Below are positions 53,165 to 61,897 of a stretch of 64,000 nt of DNA, in pieces. The stretch spans positions 40,100 through 104,099 of the forward strand of contig JAVBOW010000018.1 of NCBI GenBank assembly GCA_031550125.1. Direction: 5' to 3'. A program made the position numbers and the translations under genes. Each line of letters starts with the position of its first letter. Position 1 is the stretch's first letter. Below the pieces are notes generated by a model. The model had not been told where the DNA came from, made no database searches, and saw only the letters and a list, made by a program, of their open reading frames with translations. The stretch comes from JAVBOW01 sp031550125. GTDB taxonomy: Bacteria > Bacteroidota > Bacteroidia > Bacteroidales > Rikenellaceae.

Positions 53165-53206
53165 AACGCCAGTGACGCCGCCCTAAAGGGCGGCGTCACT
53201 GGCGTT
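53165..53206 (+). terminator. 19-bp GC-rich hairpin after the CDGSH gene
   Basis: Perfect 19-bp stem (53165-53183 with 53188-53206), TAAA loop. No T-run follows, so termination is likely but not certain. Confidence 0.6.
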
Positions 53207-53244
53207 ACAAACATTCTATGCCGACGTAATGGCCGCGTCCGCAT

Positions 53245-53282
53245 ACGTTTATAAGAATCTTTTCGAATATTCTTATAAACGT
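53245..53282 (-). terminator. AT-rich palindromic hairpin after the fimbrillin-LRR gene
   Basis: Perfect 14-bp stem ACGTTTATAAGAAT (53245-53258) with its complement (53269-53282) and a 10-base loop. Lies 15 bases past the stop at 53298. Not a standard GC stem with T-run, so it could also be a protein-binding palindrome. Confidence 0.4.
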
Positions 53283-53297
53283 TGATTTCTGGGCCGC

Positions 53298-55214
53298 CTA
53301 CTTCAACGTAGGCACGGGGCAGTTGACGAACAGGCTTCCCCCATCGTTGAGTTGCGCCAGAGTCACATACAGATTCGTGATGTAACCGGTAGAGGAGCGG
53401 ACTTCAATGCCTCCCTGAAAACAGCCGGACAGATCCAACTCATCAAAAGGAGTGTTTACCGCTTTTATTTTACACAGTTGCGAGCAGCCCGACAAGTTGA
53501 TTCCACCCTCGTAAAGACAATCCATATTGGAAATATCCAATTCTTGCAGCGCAGTACACGAAGAGAGGTTTAGTACGTCCAATATTACGCATCCGTTGAA
53601 GTCGGCCTTTTTTAGCGAAGTACATCCCGATATAACGAAACCGCCGCTATTCAGCAAATAGCAGTCGCTGCAATCGAGATTCTCGAGGGCGGTGCAATTT
53701 TTTACGGAGATATAAACTATCTCCTGGCTTACAGTGAGGCTGGTCAGGGAGGGGCAATTCAACAGCGACATGCTTATATATACGGAACTCCCCGAGTGCG
53801 AAGCGTTCAATTCGGTAAGGTGAGGGGCGTTGGAAGCGCCCGCCCAGCAAAGATAAGGACAATAGGAGCAGTTTATGGTTTGTATAAGGTTGCTGCCAAT
53901 ATCGTAATCGTGTACTTCGGTGTGGCTTATATCCAAAACCTTAAGCCTTTTCAACATACTTAGGTCCATATAGTATCCGGGATCGCCGTCATGATCCTGG
54001 TCGTAGCCTATGCCGCTGTCGCAGCAGAGGAGGTTTTCGAGCGACCGGAAAGCCTCTATGCCCCGCAATTCCCATACGGACTGGTTGCCTTCGAGGTTTA
54101 ATGTTTTGACATTGCGTACTTCGCCGTACGTTACCTCATCGTCCAAGTTGGTATCGTAATTGGCAATGCAGAAATCCCGGAATCCGGTATAGTAGTTGTC
54201 GAATTCTATAACCTTATCGTAATCGTAAACTCCTACGGTATAGCGCGCTCCGGGAAGCATGCCTCCCGCCGGTATCGTGCGGTGGATGGTTTTACTGCCC
54301 GCGCTGGTTATGACGGTTATGGTTATGTTGTTGCCCGAGGCCTCCGCAGGTATGGCTACCATCATGCAGAGACTGGTCTGCGAAAAGGTATTGACGGACA
54401 TATTACTAACATTCAGCATCATATAGTTTACCGGGGAGGAATACGATACGGAGCCGTCGTTGTTGAGGGTGGCCGCAGTGTAGAACGACGATGTGGGTCC
54501 TTCGTCGGCAAGCACTACGCATTGGATCGCCTGATTGACGTTGCCCGGATTGCTGATTTCGTAAGGTTTGAAATATATTTCGAGCATAGTGAAGGCATGG
54601 CTGAACGAAACGTCGGCCGAAAGGCTCCCTGAACTTACCGCCGTAGTTTGCGGAGTGTAGCAGAAATCGTAATTTTTAAAATTGGAGCATTTGCCGGCCG
54701 TGCTGCCGTTGTGTAATTGCATGGAGGGGAGGTTGAACACCACTCCGGCCGGCGATACGGCCGACGCGTTGTAAGGGTAATAGGCTATGTAGTTGCCCTC
54801 GGCAAGCCCTTCCCCGGTGAACGTCGCCGCAGACGACGTCCCGTCGGCAGCGACGGCGGTGAATTCAGAGTTTAGGTTGCCTCCGGACACGCTTCGAACA
54901 CCTATTTTATCACCGGCAGTCCAGTAAACATAGCTGCCGCCCTGGGCGGTCTCACCTCCGATAGCGGTGCGGGACGTTCCCTCCGTCCGCATATCGTCTA
55001 TCATGTCGCAAGACTCGAATCCCTTGAAATCTTCTCCGGAGCGGTTAACGGAAACGGAGTGCGAGGCGCGGATCGAAAACTCTTTATCGGACCGCGCGCC
55101 GAGCGAAGCCTCCTCTTTCGCGCAGCCTGCGGTTGCCACCGCCGCAAAAATGGCAAATACAACCCCGCCTGCGCGCGATCGCAACAATGATTGGATGGTA
55201 TACAAATTCATCAT
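53298..55214 (-). CDS. Surface lipoprotein: fimbrillin-like domain fused to leucine-rich repeats
   Basis: 638 residues from ATG 55214 (or 55211). Lipobox ATAGC, then a fimbrillin/Mfa-like beta domain (about 70-330) with the pattern WTAGDKIGVRS...FTGEGLAEGNYIAYYPYNAS and PGARYTVGVYDYD. A short EF-hand-like loop follows (YDTNLDDEVTYGEV), then irregular leucine-rich repeats to the C-terminus (LTSLTVSQEIVYISVKNC, LENLDCSDCYLL, LKKADFNGCVILDVLNLSSC, LQELDISNM). Such LRRs resemble adhesins of the BspA type. A surface adhesin or host-binding protein is plausible. No anchor/accessory Mfa genes are adjacent, so it is not a normal fimbrial operon. Confidence 0.8.
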   Translation of the reverse strand: MMNLYTIQSLLRSRAGGVVFAIFAAVATAGCAKEEASLGARSDKEFSIRASHSVSVNRSGEDFKGFESCDMIDDMRTEGTSRTAIGGETAQGGSYVYWTAGDKIGVRSVSGGNLNSEFTAVAADGTSSAATFTGEGLAEGNYIAYYPYNASAVSPAGVVFNLPSMQLHNGSTAGKCSNFKNYDFCYTPQTTAVSSGSLSADVSFSHAFTMLEIYFKPYEISNPGNVNQAIQCVVLADEGPTSSFYTAATLNNDGSVSYSSPVNYMMLNVSNMSVNTFSQTSLCMMVAIPAEASGNNITITVITSAGSKTIHRTIPAGGMLPGARYTVGVYDYDKVIEFDNYYTGFRDFCIANYDTNLDDEVTYGEVRNVKTLNLEGNQSVWELRGIEAFRSLENLLCCDSGIGYDQDHDGDPGYYMDLSMLKRLKVLDISHTEVHDYDIGSNLIQTINCSYCPYLCWAGASNAPHLTELNASHSGSSVYISMSLLNCPSLTSLTVSQEIVYISVKNCTALENLDCSDCYLLNSGGFVISGCTSLKKADFNGCVILDVLNLSSCTALQELDISNMDCLYEGGINLSGCSQLCKIKAVNTPFDELDLSGCFQGGIEVRSSTGYITNLYVTLAQLNDGGSLFVNCPVPTLK

Positions 55215-55239
55215 TCTCAACTTATTTAATATTTTGCGG

Positions 55240-55247
55240 CAAATATA
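55240..55247 (-). promoter_or_regulatory. -7 promoter box of the fimbrillin-LRR gene
   Basis: TATATTTG on the minus strand, 26 bases before ATG 55214. Confidence 0.55.
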
Positions 55248-55290
55248 ATATGTTTTTTCTTATTACCTGCAAAATTTTGAATATCTGCCC

Positions 55291-55327
55291 GATAAAAGTC
55301 AGGGCGTCCCGAAAATCCGGAACGCCC
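55291..55327 (-). terminator. Terminator of the GH144 gene
   Basis: Imperfect stem GGGCGT (55302-55307) with ACGCCC (55322-55327), followed on the minus strand by CTGACTTTTATC. Confidence 0.45.
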
Positions 55328-55483
55328 CATCTTCTGATTCCATCCCGTGTCAGAATCGGGCAAAGACGCCGACACTGAGAAATTTTAAACGGTTTCTAGA
55401 CCGGGCAACATCTTTGTGTCCGTCGCCTTGCCCGATCTTAGTGCCGACATTATGCGTCGCGCCAAATTTTTAGGGAAGTCAAG

Positions 55484-56842
55484 TTATTCGCCTAAAGCGT
55501 TCGTTCGCGTTTTAAAATCCAGCCTGCGCAGTCCTTCGCGTATTTCCGGCGCACCCATAAAAAGCCTCCACAGTAACCCTGTGCGGTAATTTTCGATCAT
55601 CGGGGCGATCGTGCATTGGTCTATGGCGAGGTATCCGTCCGAGACCCATCCTTCCTGCTCCCCGAAGGCGTCGAAGAATCCGTACGGTCCCCATAGTTTC
55701 TCGCCCATTTTAAAATAAAAATATTTCAAGGCCCGCATCGACTCTTCTGGCGTGTACGGGAAACTCGAAAGGGCGGCGGTGGGCGTAATCTCGCCCAGAT
55801 CGTTGTTTGGGGCATGCCCTGCGTAGCCCAGTCTCGAATAGCTCGCGGTAAGACCCCAGCAATCAGGGCCATATCCTTCAAATCCTCCCGGGTTGTCCAC
55901 ACAATAGGCGTAGTCCGAAAGGGCATGGTTGCATACCACGTCCCAGTAATCGGCATAACGATCGGATGTCCCCTTTGGGCAAAAACCTATATAGGAATAA
56001 TGAGCCCAAAAAAGCGGCCCGCCGCACTCCTCTGCGCCGTTATGGCGCAGCTTAAGCTTGTACCCGTATGGAGCCGCATCGCTTTGTATCGCGCCGTTCC
56101 TGGCCCAGCAACGGTGATAAACGGCCGTGTCGATAGGATAAGTGGGCGATGATGCGCCCAGGATGTAAGTTATCAGACATTCATTGTAGCCTTCGAGCGG
56201 GAAATTCATTTCCCACTCATAGTCTGGCGACCAGTGCCAGTATAACTTTTCCTTGCCTCCGCGCTGGAAGAACGACCATTCCATCCCTTTCCATAGGGAG
56301 TCTATTTTGGCGGCGAGCGATCTTTCGCTCTCGTTCCCATCTTTGAAGTACTCCCTCGCACATATCAGGCCCTGAATCATAAACGCGCTTTCCACCAGGT
56401 CGGCGCCGTTATCCATTGGAGTGAACGCCACCGCCTTACCTGTGCGCGAATCTATCCAGTGGGGCCACACGCCATGGAAACGCTCGGCCGAGGCCAGAAA
56501 ATCGACGATACGGTGCAGGCGCTTCACACCCTGCTTTCGGGGGATGAATCCTCGCTCGATCCCCACGATCAATCCCGCCACGCCAAAACCGGTACCTCCG
56601 GTGGTAACCACATGATCGTCGTCCATGGGATTGCCGCCGGGATGAATACGTTCCGTAGCCATTCCCGACCGGGGTTCAGCCCCGTCCCACATGTAGTTGA
56701 GATGGACGCGCTGAATGTAATCCAGCATCTGTTCGTCGGAGTCGAACGATTCCGGACGCGCCGTCGAGGGTGGTGTGCATCCGGTGTACAAGGCGGCCAT
56801 CAGCATTCCTGCGATAGCCATGAGCGATTTTTTCATACTCAT
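55484..56842 (-). CDS. GH144 endo-beta-1,2-glucanase-like lipoprotein
   Basis: 452 residues. Lipobox TGC with Cys22. The rest matches the glucoamylase-like family COG5368/PF10091, now GH144: VTTGGTGFGVAGLIVGIERGFIPR, FHGVWPHWIDSRTGKAVAF, NGADLVESAFMIQGLICAREYF, LYWHWSPDYEWEMNFPLEGYNECLITYILGASSPTYPI, DCWGLTASYSRLGYAGHAP, PTAALSSFPYTPEESMRALKYFYF and LAIDQCTIAPMIENYRTGLLW. The acidic residues in this alpha6/alpha6 barrel include the general acid of the family. Its characterised members are endo-beta-1,2-glucanases. Third gene after SusC and SusD, behind a terminator-like hairpin. Confidence 0.88.
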   Translation of the reverse strand: MSMKKSLMAIAGMLMAALYTGCTPPSTARPESFDSDEQMLDYIQRVHLNYMWDGAEPRSGMATERIHPGGNPMDDDHVVTTGGTGFGVAGLIVGIERGFIPRKQGVKRLHRIVDFLASAERFHGVWPHWIDSRTGKAVAFTPMDNGADLVESAFMIQGLICAREYFKDGNESERSLAAKIDSLWKGMEWSFFQRGGKEKLYWHWSPDYEWEMNFPLEGYNECLITYILGASSPTYPIDTAVYHRCWARNGAIQSDAAPYGYKLKLRHNGAEECGGPLFWAHYSYIGFCPKGTSDRYADYWDVVCNHALSDYAYCVDNPGGFEGYGPDCWGLTASYSRLGYAGHAPNNDLGEITPTAALSSFPYTPEESMRALKYFYFKMGEKLWGPYGFFDAFGEQEGWVSDGYLAIDQCTIAPMIENYRTGLLWRLFMGAPEIREGLRRLDFKTRTNALGE

Positions 56843-56866
56843 TATTGTCTTTGCTTTCTATGCGTT

Positions 56867-56909
56867 AAAAAAAACGGCAGCCCGGCGTTGTGTGCCGGCC
56901 GGGCTGCCG
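56867..56909 (-). terminator. GC-rich hairpin between SusD and GH144 genes
   Basis: Perfect 12-bp stem (56875-56886 with 56898-56909), followed on the minus strand by TTTTTTTT. Probably a partial terminator that lowers GH144 expression relative to SusC/SusD, as GH144 has no clear promoter of its own. Confidence 0.75.
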
Positions 56910-56969
56910 CAGGTCATACGGAGCGCGTGCGGCATATCGTCTGATTATGCCGCACGCCGCGACGTGTCG

Positions 56970-58541
56970 TTATATGGCGGGTTGGGCCAGGTTGGGATTC
57001 ATATCCAATTCGTCCAGAGGTATAGGATAAAACCTTTTCTCTTCGGTGTATCCGGTCAGTATCCCAGCGCGTCCCGTGCGGGTGAGGTCGTAATAGCGCT
57101 CGCCCCATTCGAGGGCCAACTCTATGTCGCGCTCATCCCATATCTGCTGGAGCGTCACCCCTGTAATGGAAGGCATGGCGGCACGCGTACGCACGAGATT
57201 GAAAGGAGCGTCGCCGCTAAGGCCCTTGTTGACGCGCGCCTCGGCGTTGAGCAGCAGGATGTCGGCGTAACGGATCATGCGAATGTTATTGTAAAGGCCC
57301 CACGCAGCGTCTTCGCCTACATCGGCCACCGGGACATACGCTTTGCCGTTACACGCGTCGTGGACCGTGGCGTAGTACAGTCTGTCGCCTGTGGTCGGGA
57401 TGATTTTGTAATCGCCTTCCACCAGGTCGGTTCCGTCGGGGTCGTTCTTGGGTGTATAAATTATGGTAGTTTCATAACGCTTGGTTTCACCTCGCGTGAT
57501 CATTTTATTGATAAGGCTGGAGCTGGGCGGCAGAAAACCCCAGCCGCCGGAAATCCATTTGACAGTGGGATCGGTAGAGGGAACGCCGTTAGACGTCCAG
57601 CCTCCGGCCGGCCCCTGCACGTTGGCAGACCAGCCGCCGGACTTGGACTGACCGTAGTCGCCTGCATGCCCCAATGCGTCGAGCTGCGCCTCGAAGAGGT
57701 TCTCGATACACAGCTTTGCGCTTTTTTGGAAAAGGTTGAAATAGTCGAGGGGAGCGCCTACGGTATAAAGGTCGAATCTGCCGTCGTTGATGATCGTCTC
57801 TGTGGCGTCGTACACCAGGTCCCAATTACCCATGTCGGCCGCGGCCTTGGCCTTAAGCCCGAGGGCGGAATATTTTGACGCTGCGCCGGGGTGGTCCATA
57901 TCCGCGGGATGGACAGCAGGCAACACCGATGCGCAATACTCCAGTTCGCTATCTATGAATTGATAGACCTTCTCGCGCGTGGAACGGTAGATTCCGTCAA
58001 CCAGCATATTGTCGGTAAAGACAGGTATTTCGCCGTACAGGCGGGTCATCAGGAAATATGTATACGCCCTGATGAAGCGCGTTTCGGCTTTATACTGCTC
58101 ATTGAGTTGCAAATCGCCCTCATCGGTTAAGTATTGCGCGAAATTATCGAGCGCTATCATCGACGAATTGCACTGCATTATTATTCCGTAGAAATAGTCC
58201 CACGTACCGCCGTTGAGCCAGTAGCTCGACATCGAGCTATAGTCGAAATTCTTGGCTTGCAATAATTCGCCCTGGTCCGTATCGCTGCTGAGTCCTTTGA
58301 TCAGCTGGTCGTCGTGGATGACGGTGAAACCGTACATCGACCACGAGGACACGCACTCGACGAATTGCGAATAAGCATTGGACACGGGGCCGTACATGAG
58401 CGATTTGTCCATGTAGTCATATTCCTTGGTGGGCATAGTGGCCTCCGGTTCCCTGTCGAGAAAATCTGTGCAGCCAGCGCCGAGCATCATGCCGGCGGCC
58501 AGGCAGATCGGAAGATATCGTTTTATTTTCATGGTTTTCAT
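56970..58541 (-). CDS. SusD/RagB-family glycan-binding lipoprotein
   Basis: 523 residues. Lipobox LGAGC with Cys24, then CTDFLDREPEATMPTKEY, the usual SusD beginning. Helical TPR-like part (YKAETRFIRAYTYFLMTRLYGEIPVFTD, FIDSELEYCASVLP, AASKYSALGLKAKAAADMGNWDLVYDATE) and the C-terminal YADILLLNAEARVNKGLS and EERDIELALEWGERYYDLTRTG are present. SusD proteins cap the SusC barrel at the cell surface and bind the glycan. 21 bases after SusC; same operon. Confidence 0.95.
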   Translation of the reverse strand: MKTMKIKRYLPICLAAGMMLGAGCTDFLDREPEATMPTKEYDYMDKSLMYGPVSNAYSQFVECVSSWSMYGFTVIHDDQLIKGLSSDTDQGELLQAKNFDYSSMSSYWLNGGTWDYFYGIIMQCNSSMIALDNFAQYLTDEGDLQLNEQYKAETRFIRAYTYFLMTRLYGEIPVFTDNMLVDGIYRSTREKVYQFIDSELEYCASVLPAVHPADMDHPGAASKYSALGLKAKAAADMGNWDLVYDATETIINDGRFDLYTVGAPLDYFNLFQKSAKLCIENLFEAQLDALGHAGDYGQSKSGGWSANVQGPAGGWTSNGVPSTDPTVKWISGGWGFLPPSSSLINKMITRGETKRYETTIIYTPKNDPDGTDLVEGDYKIIPTTGDRLYYATVHDACNGKAYVPVADVGEDAAWGLYNNIRMIRYADILLLNAEARVNKGLSGDAPFNLVRTRAAMPSITGVTLQQIWDERDIELALEWGERYYDLTRTGRAGILTGYTEEKRFYPIPLDELDMNPNLAQPAI

Positions 58542-58562
58542 GTTTTTACTTGTTTCCCGTGA

Positions 58563-61500
58563 TTAATAGGTTATGCGTATGCCGAAGCTGTATGTGGCAG
58601 CCAGGGGATATGTCTGGACATCGAAGCCGTTGGCTACTTCAGGCGTAAAACCGTTATAGTTGAATACCGTCAGAGGACGGTCGGCGGCTACGTGTATGCG
58701 CATCGACGGGCCGTTGCGGCCTATACGCGGGAATGTATATCCGACCTGGATGTTCTGAATGCGGAAATAAGATCCCGATTCGACAAACGAAGAGTTCATC
58801 ACCGAGAAGTTCCATGCCCGGTTGAGGCCTGCGGCCGAAGTCTGGCTGTTGGAGGTGCCTTCGCCGTGCCAGCGCTCGCGTACGAATTTGGCTTCGTAAT
58901 TCGAATAAGTGGCCGTTGAGCGCGAACCGCGCTTTTGGTTGACTATCTGGTTGCCGGAAACGCCCATCATCGCCAAACTCATATCCCAGTTTTTGTAGGC
59001 CATATTGATCGATGTGCCATAAGTAAATTTGGGCAGGGGCGAACCGAGTACCTGGCGGTCCTTGTCGTTGATCTCGTCGTCGTGATTATAATCCTCGAAG
59101 ATAAAATCGCCGGGGAGGAGACCTTTGGCGGTAGCGTCGGCGTTGGCGGCGATCTCGTCGGCATTCTGATATACGCCTATCACTTTATAGCCGTAGTAGG
59201 CATACATGGGTTCGCCTACCTGGGCCAGCGTGGCCCATTGCGTGCCGGAAATGATACGGGGACCCGGAACGGTCTTCACCTCGTTGCGCAGGGTACTCAT
59301 ATTGACGTTTATATCATATCGGAAATCTTTACCTATGCGGTCTTGCCAATTGAGTGTAAGTTCAATGCCGGTGTTGAGCACCTCGCCCGCGTTTTTAAGC
59401 AAAGTCTGGGGAGTCATGGGTATGGGTACGGACATAACCGTGTTTTGGCTCATTCGGCGGAACCAGTCCAAATCCACCTTCAGGCGGCTGTCGAGCAGGC
59501 CTATTTCCAGACCCAGGTCGGTTTCGGCCGTGCTTTCCCAACGCAATGTGCTGTAGTACGAGCTTATCTTGGCTCCGGGTACGTATACTCCCCCGAAAAC
59601 GCCTCCGTCCACGAACGACGACGAAATATCTGTGAAACCGGCGTTTGCGGGTACGTTATTGTTACCCAACTCTCCGTAACTGGCCCTTACTTTCAGAAAA
59701 TTCACCCATTTTACGCTTTGCATGAAGTTTTCCTTGCTTACCACCCATGCCGCGCCCGCAGAGGGGAAATAGCCCCACTTCTGCTGATATTTGCTGGTGC
59801 CGTCGGCGCGCATGGTGAAGGTCAACAGATAGCGACCGTCGAAACCGTATGTCGCGCGGCCGAAATATGACGCGCTGTTATAGGTGTAGCCATCGTCGCT
59901 GGCCATACTGGAAGACGGGTCGCCGGCCTTTATATAAAGGTATTGCGATTCGTCGCTCGACAATCCCAGCGCCTGACCGTAAAGCGTACGCCAGTTCTCC
60001 TGGCGCATAGATGCGCCACCCATCAAGGTCCAGTTGTGCTTGCCGTAGGTATCCGTATATGTAACGGTGTTGTCCCATATGTAGTTATAATAGCGCTGGC
60101 TTGTTTTGGATATCTGCGACTCAAGGTTCTGATGGGCGTCGCTTGCGTAAAACTTAGGCATATAGCTTCGGCCGTCGGCAAAGGTAAGGTCTTGCGCGAA
60201 ACTGCTGCGGAGGACCAGTTTACCGGGATCCATAAAGTCTATCTCACCGTAGAACGACGGCAATATCTGAGTCGCCGACTCTTCGTTCATGCCGTAGTAA
60301 GCTACGGCCGCCGGGTTGGAGTAGATGCCGTTATCGAAAGCCGCGTCGAGACGGTCGAAGGCGGTGAACTTTTTAGGGTAGGTCCTGGCGTAATCGTTGT
60401 CGTACACGGGGATGATGGGAGGAGCATAATAAGCCCTTTGCCACGCAGAGTTGGAGGACGCCTCGCGCGAGGACTGGCTCAGGATCATGTTCGCTCCTAT
60501 TTTCAACCACTTGTAAGGTTTTGCGTCAAGTTTCGCCCGCGTATTTATGCGTTGGTACTCGTTTGCCGCTTTCATGATGCCCTCTTGATTGAAATAGCTT
60601 GCGCCCAAGGTGTAAGCTACCGTTTCGCTGCCGCCCGATATGTCAAGGCTGTGGTCCTGGACCGGAGCCGTGCGCAGAATGGTTTTGTACCAGTCGGTAT
60701 TGGTAGACGGAGTGCCGTTGGCGCCACCCCACAGGGTTACCGATTTATCCAGAATGCCGGCTACGCCCGGGACTTCCGCGTCCCATTCGCGCAACATCTT
60801 GGCATATTCGGATGTCGACGCCATTTCAAGCATATTTGTAGCCGTTTGCACGCCGACATAACCGTTATACGTAACTACAGGCTTTTTGTTGAACGACCCG
60901 TGACGGGTGGTCACCAGCACCACTCCGTTAGCTGCCTTAAGGCCGTAAATGGCCGACGCCGACGCGTCCTTCAAAATGGTCAGCTCGGCGATGTCGTTGC
61001 TGTTCAGAAAATTGATGTTATCGTAAAACATACCGTCCACGACGAACAACGGAGCAGACGCTTCGTTCGTGACTCCGCCGCCGGTGTATGATCCCACGCC
61101 GCGTATACGTACTACCGGATTGCCGCCGGGTTCGCCGCTATTGGTTATCTGTACGCCCGCCACCTTGCCTTGCAGGGCCTGCGTGGGGTTTGCGGCGACT
61201 TGCTTTACCAGCTCCGACGCGTCTACCGTAGTTATGGGTGCTGTGAGATCTTTGGCCTTCATTGAACCGTATCCCACTACGACCACGTTTTCGAGTTTAA
61301 GGGCGTCGTCGTTAAGCGTAACGTCGATCGTAGAGCGCCCCGCTACGGGAGTTTCGTACGTGATCTTGCCGACCATGGAGAAGCTGAGAGTCGCACCCTG
61401 AGGCACGTTAGTTAGAAGATAGCTGCCGCTGGAGTTAGTCAGGGCGCCATTGGAAGTGCCTTTCACCGTAACAGTCACCCAGGGCAGGGGAGCTCCGGAA

Positions 61501-61592
61501 GCATCCGTCACCTTTCCAGCGACGGTGGCTTGCGCTAAAGCCGTCGCACAAAAAAGCAGTGAGAACAAAAAAGCAGTCAAAATTTGCTTCAT
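58563..61592 (-). CDS. SusC/RagA TonB-dependent outer-membrane transporter
   Basis: 1009 residues. Signal peptide (1-20, ends ALAQ), CarboxypepD_reg-like domain (VAGKVTDASGAPLPWVTVTVKGT), TonB-box-like VVVVGYGSMKAKDLTAPITTV, plug domain (PTQALQGKVAGVQITNSGEPGGNPVVRIRGVG, DASASAIYGLKAANGVVLVTTRHG), then the 22-strand barrel ending YSFGIRITY. Imports glycan oligosaccharides with SusD. First gene of the SusC-SusD-GH144 transcript; GH3 is divergent. Confidence 0.97.
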   Translation of the reverse strand: MKQILTAFLFSLLFCATALAQATVAGKVTDASGAPLPWVTVTVKGTSNGALTNSSGSYLLTNVPQGATLSFSMVGKITYETPVAGRSTIDVTLNDDALKLENVVVVGYGSMKAKDLTAPITTVDASELVKQVAANPTQALQGKVAGVQITNSGEPGGNPVVRIRGVGSYTGGGVTNEASAPLFVVDGMFYDNINFLNSNDIAELTILKDASASAIYGLKAANGVVLVTTRHGSFNKKPVVTYNGYVGVQTATNMLEMASTSEYAKMLREWDAEVPGVAGILDKSVTLWGGANGTPSTNTDWYKTILRTAPVQDHSLDISGGSETVAYTLGASYFNQEGIMKAANEYQRINTRAKLDAKPYKWLKIGANMILSQSSREASSNSAWQRAYYAPPIIPVYDNDYARTYPKKFTAFDRLDAAFDNGIYSNPAAVAYYGMNEESATQILPSFYGEIDFMDPGKLVLRSSFAQDLTFADGRSYMPKFYASDAHQNLESQISKTSQRYYNYIWDNTVTYTDTYGKHNWTLMGGASMRQENWRTLYGQALGLSSDESQYLYIKAGDPSSSMASDDGYTYNSASYFGRATYGFDGRYLLTFTMRADGTSKYQQKWGYFPSAGAAWVVSKENFMQSVKWVNFLKVRASYGELGNNNVPANAGFTDISSSFVDGGVFGGVYVPGAKISSYYSTLRWESTAETDLGLEIGLLDSRLKVDLDWFRRMSQNTVMSVPIPMTPQTLLKNAGEVLNTGIELTLNWQDRIGKDFRYDINVNMSTLRNEVKTVPGPRIISGTQWATLAQVGEPMYAYYGYKVIGVYQNADEIAANADATAKGLLPGDFIFEDYNHDDEINDKDRQVLGSPLPKFTYGTSINMAYKNWDMSLAMMGVSGNQIVNQKRGSRSTATYSNYEAKFVRERWHGEGTSNSQTSAAGLNRAWNFSVMNSSFVESGSYFRIQNIQVGYTFPRIGRNGPSMRIHVAADRPLTVFNYNGFTPEVANGFDVQTYPLAATYSFGIRITY

Positions 61593-61632
61593 AGTAGTTT
61601 TGTGTTTTAGGTTAAGTGTAGCTGGTTAAAAG

Positions 61633-61663
61633 CAAAGTTTGTCTTTTTTTATATCAATTCAAA
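61633..61663 (-). promoter_or_regulatory. -33/-7 promoter of susC operon
   Basis: Minus strand TTTG (61663-61660), 19-base spacer, AAACTTTG (61640-61633), one base off TAnnTTTG; about 41 bases before the ATG. The rest of 61593-61897 holds no gene. Confidence 0.55.
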
Positions 61664-61841
61664 GCGACTAAGATGTACCATGATGTCGTATCAAGGGAGT
61701 TCATTTGCTATATCCAGAGGAAACACATGCACAGCAACGCACTAATAATTAATCTTTTAATGTCTTACATTAATACATCCCTCCATGGCGGCATATAGAT
61801 GTTCTGCAACAAATATCCATCAATTATACAATTTTTATCTA

Positions 61842-61873
61842 TTTGCCGCGGCCGCCATTATTAAATACCTTTG
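61842..61873 (+). promoter_or_regulatory. -33/-7 promoter of the GH3 gene
   Basis: TTTG (61842-61845), 20-base spacer, TACCTTTG (61866-61873), 25 bases before the ATG. Confidence 0.6.
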
Positions 61874-61897
61874 CTTCAACAAAACAAATCCCGGAAA

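Noticed and set aside
55354..55436. Imperfect inverted repeat (AATCGGGCAA... against ...TTGCCCGAT) downstream of GH144
   Set aside because: About 20 bases pair with mismatches over a 40-base loop, no gene or T-run is attached and a near -7 box (CATCTTTG, 55409-55416) leads to no ORF; too weak to call an RNA or element.
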